Assembly (NCBI GenBank): GCA_013399855.1
Contig: VXAY01002852.1
Location: 310,165 to 374,164, forward strand
DNA length: 64,000 bases
Source of the DNA: Oxyruncus cristatus
Lineage: Eukaryota > Chordata > Aves > Passeriformes > Cotingidae
Direction of reading: 5' to 3'
The stretch's first letter is position 1. Every line of letters begins with the position of its first letter. The notes under the pieces are model-generated. The model was given only the letters and a program-made list of their open reading frames with translations, was not told where the DNA came from and did not search any database. Made by a program: the position numbers and the translations under genes. Below, piece by piece: positions 49,736 to 64,000 of this stretch.

Positions 49736-52700
49736 GACTAAAATAGCACCTGCCTTTTCTACCAAACCAATGCTTGTCTCTTCCCCATCCCCACCCACAT
49801 ATCATGGTTTTAACATTTCTTTCTCCTCATCGCTCTTTCACTTATCCTGCTGCCATGAGCAAGCTGTGTTCTCAGTGGTTTGTGTTCCCCTCTTCTCTCC
49901 AGCATCCTGTTCTTCTTCATCCCCACAGCCCAGGCTGTTGGTTCCTGTCAACAGCCAAACCTTGCCTGGGTCCAAGTCTATGCAACAGCTTTTTATCTTC
50001 CTTTGGATTTTCCTGTTCTTCACCACAGAGATGCACCATCTGAGTTCAGACCCTGTTTGCAGTGGGCACTTCCTATGCCTACAAAAATTACAGTCCTACT
50101 CCAAAGAAAGTGCAAGTCAGAGTGCCAAGACACACAAAGAGGAGGAGGGAAGTTAGATGAAGGTGATTTGCCAAACGTAGCCTAGCAGGACTATGGCAGA
50201 GTCATGGATGTCAGACTCAAAGCTCCTCCTCCTTTTCCATGACTACCTTTATGCTAGCATAGCATTTCTCATCACCTCTTTCAACCCTTGTCTTTGGGCC
50301 CTCACCCTCACACAGTAGTTAAATATCTCCTTCACTTTATTTCTCATCTGGCTCTCTGATTTCTTTCAGCTTGCCCTTGGAGCCTACTCATGTTTTACTA
50401 GGCTTTCTTATCTCCTCTTGAAAAAAGAAAAAACTGTGTGTTTGCAACCAAACATGAAGTACGGCTTCTCTGCTTGAGTCGTACTTTGTTTGGCAGCACA
50501 CTCCACCATTCACACCTGCGTATCTCTCTGGGGCAAGGATTTATTCCATAATTGCTCTGACTTATTTATTAACATGGCATATGCATCTGCAGTGTCATGC
50601 AAACTGTAAAGGCTTCTAATTCTAAAGATCACCATAGGTGTACCATGTGTTTACCTTCCAAATGCAGATGAGCACAGAACAAAAGGGACTGGCAGGTCTC
50701 TGATTAGATGAAGGCAGGGAATCACCCTGATCTAACTAACTGCCAGGGCAGTGCTCACAAAAGTAGGTTACCTAGTGCTGCAGACAAACAACCCAATCCA
50801 AACTCGCCCTCTTTCAGATGACTGATTTAATTGCCCAGGATTGCTGTGTAATCCCACAGCAGCAGATAGCTGCATGTGCTGGACATCCAGAGCAGGAGCC
50901 TGTGTGTTTCTCATTCTAAATGTCAGGCTACCCAGTCTCCCGTGCTGGGACTTACATATGGAGCTTTTCGTCCCTCAATGTTGAGTGCCAGCCAGAGCTT
51001 CTTGGCAGTGGTGGACAGAGGCTGTGGCGTTGCCTTGCCATGGTAGGTTGGTCCCCAAGCTCAAAAGAGCCTTGCAGCTAATGCCCCTCAAAAGCCTTGC
51101 TACCTGGTGACCAAGGACACCAGTACAATCTTCACACTGCTTGTCACAGTGTTACCCCAGCCATTGGCATGAGTGATAGCTGAGCTGTGATTTGCTATTC
51201 ACATTGCAGTGTTGAAAGAGGATCACAAGGCAATTACCTTATGTGAGCACATGAAGTGACCCCACTGCATCCTATATGCAACTTGCATGAAGAGTAGAAG
51301 GATAAACTAAATGTTTGTGGGAAATGCAAAATGCTAAGCCATTAGTTGCAGTCGTTCCCAAGATCATCCGCTGTCTAATAGCATTTCCTGCCTTACTGTG
51401 ACTTAGGTCAACTGTCAGCATGAGTGAAAATAATGTAAATTATTGCTTCCTCTACTAATTGACAGCCTCAACAAAGTGGAATTAAAGCCATGAATGCTGG
51501 ACTCTCTCATTCTGCTTGTCAGAGCAGAGATACTCTGGTAGGGATGGGGATCTGCCACAGGCTGCACTCTTCCCCAGGGGATGCAGCTGCTTCTCCAACA
51601 GAAGAAAATAAATACAGGAGGGTGGGGAAGAAGATGTGGGGGTCTGGCAAGCAGAAACCTGTTCCTGAGCCAGCCTTGCTAGAAGAGTAAAAGGAAAAAC
51701 GCCCATTGTCACTCTCAAGGGAAGAATTTTAAAAGATCTCACCAAAGGATGGCAGGGCAGAGAGAAAAGAGCAGGTGAGCAGGGTAAGCTAAACACAAGG
51801 AGAGATCTAGGGATTCTTCATTGTCAGAAGAAGGGAAAAAGGAACATGGATAAACTCAGAGCCGTGGCTTATTTCTGCTGCTGCTTCTCCTCCCCCTCCC
51901 TTTCTTCTATATGCTTTGCATGAGCATGCATCATTGTAATCTACTGCATCCTCAAAATAAAGAGTACTGGGGGCCAATCTGTCTGAAAAATACCCCTCTG
52001 CTGAAAAGAATCTCTTAAATATGATGATCAAAGTGTTCGGATATTAACAGATGAGAATGGCTTATGAATCTGGATTAGCTCAGAATCCATTTGAGTATTT
52101 TTAAACCTCAAAGACTGAAGCTATAAACCTTCCTAAGAGAAATGCCATTTATTTTAAAATGAGCAGCAAAATCTTGATTAATTGAGTTGCAAAAGAAATG
52201 GATCTAAAAACAGGCACGGGAGGAACATAAGCGCATTATGCATTTGGGTTTTGCTTTTGGAAACCAGATCTTTCCACCAATGCTGATCAGAAAATAGGGT
52301 ATTCTGAGCCTGAATTCAGGTGTCCATAGACCCAGGGAGGGGCAACTTGAGTCACTGCTCTTGTGATACTACCTCAGGACTAGGGCCACCACCATGCCTC
52401 CGGATGGCTGCCTTAGAAGCCTTTCCCTACTGAAGTTCAAGGTAGTAGTGTCTCCAGTACCAAAATGTAGGCACTACACTAGTTTCTCTTTGTGTGGCTT
52501 TGGGGTGCCCAGAGTGCATCCCTACTTGGAGCAACCTTATAGCCTGGGATAAATGCTGCTGCACAGTGTCTTGGTCAAGCTGGGGGCTGATTTGTCCACA
52601 GAAAGAGCAGCTGGAACAGAGGCAGGGGGTGTCACCTGGTACCTTTTTTACGGCCTTAGTTCTTCACTTATTAAACGAACAAACAAACAAATTAAACAGC

Positions 52701-54069
52701 AGATTTCAAGCGTAACTTCCTGTAAAGTTTTGCTTCCACACCTACAACACGTCTCTCTGGAAACAGCCTTTCCGGAGGGAGGTCTGGTCGGCTCCTTTTA
52801 TTTGCTTTCTCTGACTCACGGGAATCACTTGCACCCACTCGATCTGCCTGCGCTGTGGCACTGCTGGCCAGAAGCACTGGCGAGTAAAAGGCAGGGAGCT
52901 TCTGGAGCTAGCAGTGCTTCAGGTAAAGTCATGAGCAGCTGATTGCTCCTTTGCATTGCCTCTTTGGATATTTTTAAGCTAAATACGCATCAGAGGCCAA
53001 TGTATGCTGATCAGCAAAGGGCATCTTTGAAACCAAATAAACACACTTCTACCACATCTTAGAATCTAGCTGTATCTTTCTTTATGTTCATGAATCACAG
53101 ATCAACTTGTTCCATCTCCAGGTCTAAGCCTACGCTTCAGCCTTCTGCATCTCCCCTCAAGAGGGTTCCCTTTTTTTTTCTATGCTGCTCCCTTCACACG
53201 GTTTTGCATTTCTTGTGGGGGATGAACTGCTTCCTTCCTGTCAATTTTTGTATTTTTAGGGCCAACTTTTAACTTCTCTCCCCCATATTCAAGCCTCACA
53301 GCTATATTCTTTTCCCCTCCTTATAAAAAGCAGAGTTTCCTATTTTGCCATGGCTTTTTTTTAGCTGTCTTCCAGCTACTTTCCTCCACTGATTACGCAG
53401 CTTCTCAAATGAATTTGCTCGCTCTTGGACGCGTCATGTCTCTCTTGCATGCCCTCCACTGACTCCCTTTTACCCACCACATAACATTGGGACATCTTGT
53501 CCTTGTCATCAGCACATGGCTCCCTCTACCATCTGATCTTGCTGCACTGGCTGGTGGTCTGCTCCACAATGTCAAGATTGTGCCATTAATTACTTCCTGC
53601 CAGTCTGCTACTCATCCCTTCAGCCTCTGCCTGGGACTGCTAGGCAGACTTCCCTCTGCCCCAGACTTCCCTCTCTGCTGTTTACTTCTCTTCATGTTAG
53701 CTATCACCTGAGCATTTTCTCCAGAGAGTTGATAGCAATGCACACTGACAGGTGGCCAGTACACAAATAAGTACACGATGCTGTAGACTTGTTGCTACCT
53801 TAATTTTTCAGTGCCCCTATTCCTGGTGTTCCTTTGTCTATAAAGCACACTGTGATTTGAGAGCTACATAATTACAGCTGCAATTAAGCACCCTATTCAG
53901 AGACTGCACTGCTGATTCTTCACTGTTTTGTTTAGCAAGAGCTTCCATTCAGGGTTTGGCTCATGTGTAAAGGGACTTTACAGTTGCCCTTTTTTGTCCT
54001 CCCCCCAATCCTTGCAGGAGAAAGCAAAGTAAATGTAGGTGATGTTGGTTTGGGGTTTTACTTTTTAAG

Positions 54070-54208
54070 CTCTCCCCTATGACAGTCCTGTGAAGTAGAG
54101 TTGTATTTTCCTCATTTTACAGAATGGGAACTGAGGCACTAAGAGATGACTTGGCCAAGGGCCCTCAGGGTAGCTCAGCTAAATTGCAACCAGTTTTGAG
54201 TCCTTGCC
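54070..54208 (-). mobile_element. MIR-like SINE relic
   Basis: cctcattttacagaatggga, actgaggcactaagagatga, cttggccaagggccctcagg and tagctcag form the reverse complement of MIR (CCTCAGTTTCC..CATCTGTAAAATGGG). The upstream cctgtgaagtagagttgtat matches the reverse of the MIR 3' part. Confidence 0.75.
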
Positions 54209-57200
54209 TGTATGAGAGTTGAAAGATTAAGCAAGAGGCTGGGGTCAGCACTATTTCTTACAGGAAACTGCCTCAGACTGCTGCTGTGTGAATGGGAGCA
54301 GTCAGGGAAAACGGTTAAAGGTCTTTCTGTGCATGCTCAGCCAGCAAATACCTTGCTGCAAGACATGGGCCCGCGAACACAGTTGTTCCTTTCTGCTCTC
54401 TTCAGAGGACTCTTTTACCTATTTACTCTGACATGGAAACAACAGCTGAAAAACTGAGTGGGAGGCCAGAAGCACTTGACTCATTTGCAGCAATTCTCCA
54501 ATTCAGTACCTAGGTCTTCTCCCTGAGGCAGTGTAATATGACAGAAAGGAAGCATCTGAAAGCATTTCTTCATCCTCCAGATTGCAGTCTGTCTCTGCTG
54601 CTGCACAAGTGACACACCTACCTTCCACCGCCTGCAGCTCTTTGGGTCGCTGGAGGGGGAATGGTGAAGGCAAGAGCTTCTTCCTCTCCACCCTGAAATC
54701 ACCTTGTTTCAGGCTTTTTTAGCTCTGCCAATACTTGGACATGACTAATGCACTCATTCTTGTGTTGGCTTGGCAGCCCTTGCAAATGAAATTTCAGACT
54801 CTGGACAAGCAGAGCACAGCTCCCTGTGCACGTAGCAGTCTCCCCACAAACCCCTGGATCCTGCTGCAGAGAAGAGAGTCAAGAAGGTGCAATCTCCACC
54901 AAGCTTTTGCGAGTCTTGCTGTGGTGCCAGCCAGCACAGGGAAGGAGTACAGTGTTTAATAACAACCATGACACAGGCTTCTATTTATTTGCTCTTCTAT
55001 TTCAGGACAGCAAAGCCCCATCACCTCAGGCTTACCTGCAGCTGGGACACTGAGAAATAGAAAACACTCTCTTGTATCTTACATCACATAAGGAATGAGT
55101 TGCCTTTCCAAAAGAAATTTTTAACCAATTGCTGCTTTTTTATGGAGAAAAAAACAAAAATCAAAACAAACAAACAAAACCAACCCAAAAGTTAGTATGT
55201 TTGAATTAAAGACATTTTAGCAAATCATGTTGTTTTGTTTTGGAGGATACCACCCCTCAGGAAAAAACTTCTACTATACAGCTCTCAAGCACTTTATCAC
55301 AAAATTCTACTTTTTTTTTTTTTTTTTAATCTCTGCCCTTGTTTTTACTCCTATTTTGCATGTAGATGGTGACTGCTTTTGGGAGAAATAAGATGTATGT
55401 GAGGAGTAAAGCATCGGAATTTTATTTCTGAAGAGCTGAGCACCCAAACATTTATAACAAGAGTTTGTAGCAGTTTATGTCACAAGAAAAATACTGCTGG
55501 GAAATTTATCAAAGAATGTATCACAAGGTGGGCTATTTAGGAACTCAAATTACATAGGAAGGACTGGTAAGAGAGATGTGTGCTCAGGACAAGTGCAGCT
55601 ACAATTAATGCTAAATATAAGGTGTCATATCATTATCTAATGCACAACCTGCACTGCCTCACAAAGGAAAGTGAAGCAATTAGGCCCAAATAACCAGATT
55701 ATACGTGGGAGTTGTTTGAAGGCAGAAGATTTAAAACACTGTAATGCATTGGGGGAGGGTTACAACAATAGGTAATATTTCCTGATAGGTTAGTTTACAT
55801 CCTTAGGAAAACATTTTGGACTAGACCAGAAAAGTAAGCAAGACCTTAACCAGGACTTGGCTGGGATGACACGAAAACAAAGACGAAAAGTAAAGAGGCC
55901 CCACCCTGCCTATGCACAGGAAGCCCCTCCAGCAAGTAATCCTCAGGAACAAAACAAATCCAAGAACTGATAGTGCAGTTCTGTGTGGATTTGCAGCTGC
56001 CTCAGCCCAGTTCAAAAACGACCTTCCCCCTTCTTCTTTCTCTTGAGCCAATGCTAAGGGCAGAGAAGAAAACCTGAGTGCAAACAATAATGACTCTCTT
56101 TTAGAGTGGAAACTGGAATTCCCTCCTCTATCCCAGAGGGGCAGGGCCAGGCACGAGTCTTTCCTTGCACCCTGCCTGCCAAGTTTCTTTTTCTTCAGTC
56201 ACAAAGGGTTAACTCTGTGACAGAGAGGGTAGTTTGTTTGCACAGCCCTTTTACCACCCCTGTGAGGTGAGGCTCTCAGCCAGAAGGTTAGGGTTCATCA
56301 GAAGGAACTGAATCATCAGACATTATAAAAAGTCCATATTAGACATAGATTTGGTTGGAATGTATTGCTGTGAGAATGGGGAAAGGGGATGAGATGGGAC
56401 AAATGTTTGCATTGGGAAAGGGTCTCTCTCAGCTTTTGCAAAGCTCCTTACCCCTATTTATCATGTCAACACACAGACAACACTTTGTCTTCCAGAGTGA
56501 GAGATGGGGGCCAAATATTTCATCATAATAAACTGAAAAAAAAAAAAATCTCTGCTGCCTTTACTTGGATGTGGAAAATGTTCTCTTGCTTTTAAATATA
56601 AAACTATACATATATTTGTGAACCTACTGTTGCTTTCATGTGGGAGCCTTAGTTGAACACAAACAATTGTACAGCTACAAATGAGTAGAGCACCTAGGAT
56701 TAAAGAGATTTTCTTTAGCCCCACATGAAATAGCAGAGCTGATGGCAGCCTCTGGTACAGAAAAAACACAACCAACAAGTAGTTTAGTGAGCACTGGAAC
56801 TAACGAAGCCGCATCTCCTGTGTGTTTCTACATTGTGGTTGATTGACTAGGGTGTCTAAGATGGCATAAAATTAATTTGAAGCTCTTCCTACAGATCAGG
56901 CACTTATTAGCATTCTCACTTTTATGGAATACCTGAAATATAATAAGACATGAACCCACGTTGTAACTTTCCCTGTTGGGGACTGTGATAGAGCCTTTAC
57001 TTGCTATCAGGCCAGTTATTTTCACAAAATCTGTAGGGAGGTAATTGCACCTCTGCCAAACTTGTTCAAAATCAGACAGTGGGCTCAAAAATTATTAGAG
57101 AAAAGGACAGACAGGCAGACAGATGCAGATACCATGACTTCATAAGGCTCATTTCCATCAGAAATCAGGCTAAAAAGAATAACCTATATGGAACTTAATT

Positions 57201-57799
57201 TTTAAAGGGGACTTGATAGGCAGAGGAGTAGACCTCTGCAAAGTGCAATTTCAAATTTTAAGTGGATTTCATGCTAGGAAAAGCTATTGATAACAGTTTG
57301 GAATACTAAAATTCTCCCTTTTACCTAAAGGAGAGGAACGTTACAGAAGGAGCCATGGTGCCCCACCTTATCCTTGGCTTTTTAAACTAAAGCACTGAGG
57401 GCAGGTGATTGCTTAGGGAGAGGAGACAAAGAGCAGCTCCAGCAGCTCTATCCCAACGTTTTTTGGTGCATGTGAGCACTTACGGCTAATCACACATGTA
57501 AAGCACTGCAAATGCCTCTGAATGTTTGTATTCCACCACTGCTTTTGCTCTTATTCTTGTTTCTTTGCTCATTCCCTTCCAGCTCCATCCCTGGGCTGCA
57601 GTGGGAAAGCACTGCTTTTTATCCATTGTGTATGTGCTGCAAACCACAGTGGGACCTGAATCTTGATTAGGGCCCCTAGCAACGATCACATACCTCACAA
57701 AAATCATAATTTAACATTGCAGCCCCTAGTCTCTCAGCTGGGTTGCATGTGTGGAGCTGGGGGTATTTATTCATGGACTCCCAGCCAGAGACTGGAAGC

Positions 57800-57900
57800 A
57801 AGGCTGTTTTATTCCCAGCTCTGACACCAGCCTGATGGGTGGCCTCAGGCACATCACTCTGTCATCTTCCCCTCTGTAAGCTGGGTACCCACACTGCCTG
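57800..57900 (+). mobile_element. MIR-like amniote SINE relic
   Basis: attcccagctctgacaccag, ggtggcctcaggcacatcac and tcatcttcccctctgtaagc match the MIR core (CCCAGCTCTGCCAC..GTGACCTTGGGCAAGTCAC..CCTCATCTGTAAAATGGG) in order on the plus strand. It is about 1 kb upstream of the FAM83F CpG island. Confidence 0.7.
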
Positions 57901-58298
57901 CTTTTCTGCAGCCACTGAGCTGCCAGTGGCTTTGGAGAGGGCCGGCTAGCAGCCCACTGCAGCCAATGGGCCATGGCCTGCTCTGTCCATCTCCCTGGGC
58001 CCACTCACACCCTTTCCTCACGAGCACCCCGCAGGTGGCTGCCAAGTGTGAAAAAGGGGGGGGAAAGCTCTTCAATAGACTTTTGCATTTGCACCCCAAA
58101 CACACCCATGGCCCAGGCCTGGTTCTCCTCCAAGCACTGCAGTTGCGGATGCCAGTGCCGGCCATGCCAGTGCATTGTCCTAAATCCGGGGTCTTTCACC
58201 CAGAGTGGAAGCTGATCCACACACAGAATAGAGATTCTTGTTTTTATTTCATGTCTGAGCAGAGATGGGTGCTAAGTGGTAAATCTACAAAGCTAGCA

Positions 58299-58363
58299 AG
58301 CGTATTTATACATACATATACAATGTATACATATGTATACATATACAAGCATATTTATACAAT
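58299..58363. repeat. TATACA-rich low-complexity block
   Basis: Alternating purine-pyrimidine TATACATATG-type sequence with self-complementary segments, framed by gc[g/a]tatttatac on both sides. It lies about 600 bases upstream of FAM83F exon 1. Confidence 0.8.
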
Positions 58364-58689
58364 ACCAGTCAGGCAACATTTGCATAATGAATCTACATCA
58401 CTACCTGTCTAAGCTGCTATTGCCTTCACTTTCCTTTCCCTTCCCTCTGTTTAAAGGTACAGAGCATTTCAAATTCATGTGTTCACTGGGTGAGGGTCTT
58501 CCTTGGAGGTGTGGTTTTCCCATTTTAATGCGCTAAGTTGACTCCTAGGACACAATTTCTCAAGTTAGTCAAAGATTTCTAACCCACATCCCTCCAAAGC
58601 TGGTGTGGGCTGACATGTTACCAGTCTCTTCCCTTTATCCCATTGTTCCCCTTCATCGCATCCTGCATCCCTTAGGTCAAGTTGTTCTT

Positions 58690-64000
<5,311 letters not shown>

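Larger units (their letters stand above)
48379..58689. other. Intergenic region before FAM83F, right part
   Basis: Apart from the MIR relics (54070-54208, 57800-57900), the weak repeat at 49665 and simple repeats, nothing is recognised. A GC-richer patch at about 52700-52920 has ETS-like (cttcctg) and AP-1-like (ctgactcacg) words. Confidence 0.6.

Overview
The window is a piece of a bird chromosome. Three things support this. There are several CR1 retrotransposon 3' ends finishing in the avian ATTCTATGATTCT tail. There is a solo LTR starting TGTCCTGGTTTTGGC, a form familiar from avian ERVL-type elements. There are also sparse, eroded MIR-like SINE relics. I cannot name the species. The sequence is typical gene-sparse vertebrate DNA: small coding exons in long introns, with most of the window non-coding.

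Two genes are supported, both on the + strand. (1) GRAP2 (GADS), the GRB2-family adaptor of T-cell receptor signalling. Seven coding exons run from 22793 to 37210, all splice phases agree, and they give a complete 296-residue SH3-SH2-linker-SH3 protein. A short 5'UTR piece starts at about 22768, and a roughly 1 kb 3'UTR ends near an AATAAA at 38193. The upstream non-coding first exon and promoter were not found; they probably lie somewhere in 1-22767. (2) FAM83F, 5' part only. Exon 1 (58942-59397) lies in a CpG island and exon 2 (63416-63583) encodes more of the DUF1669 domain. The rest lies beyond the right edge. As I recall it, human 22q13.1 has the same order and orientation (GRAP2, then FAM83F), so this looks like conserved synteny.

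Layout: 1-22767 is upstream/5' non-coding DNA of GRAP2 with CR1 and MIR fragments, a short hairpin-forming inverted repeat at 10.4-10.6 kb and a palindromic GATA site at 12.3 kb. 22768-38220 is GRAP2. 38221-58690 is the intergenic stretch, with three ancient SINE relics and no supported gene. 58690-64000 is the FAM83F promoter, exon 1, intron 1, exon 2 and the start of intron 2.

The most notable points are these. A 594-bp solo LTR with a perfect 5-bp target duplication lies 32 bases upstream of GRAP2 exon 6, so it borders the polypyrimidine tract and branch-point zone. GRAP2 exons 5 and 6 both begin with the same ER-x-GGSL-acidic motif and are both phase 0-0, which suggests an old exon duplication in the linker. 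The bird linker also lacks the long Gln/Pro-rich tract of the mammalian protein. I saw no new multi-gene system, CRISPR array or recognisable RNA gene.
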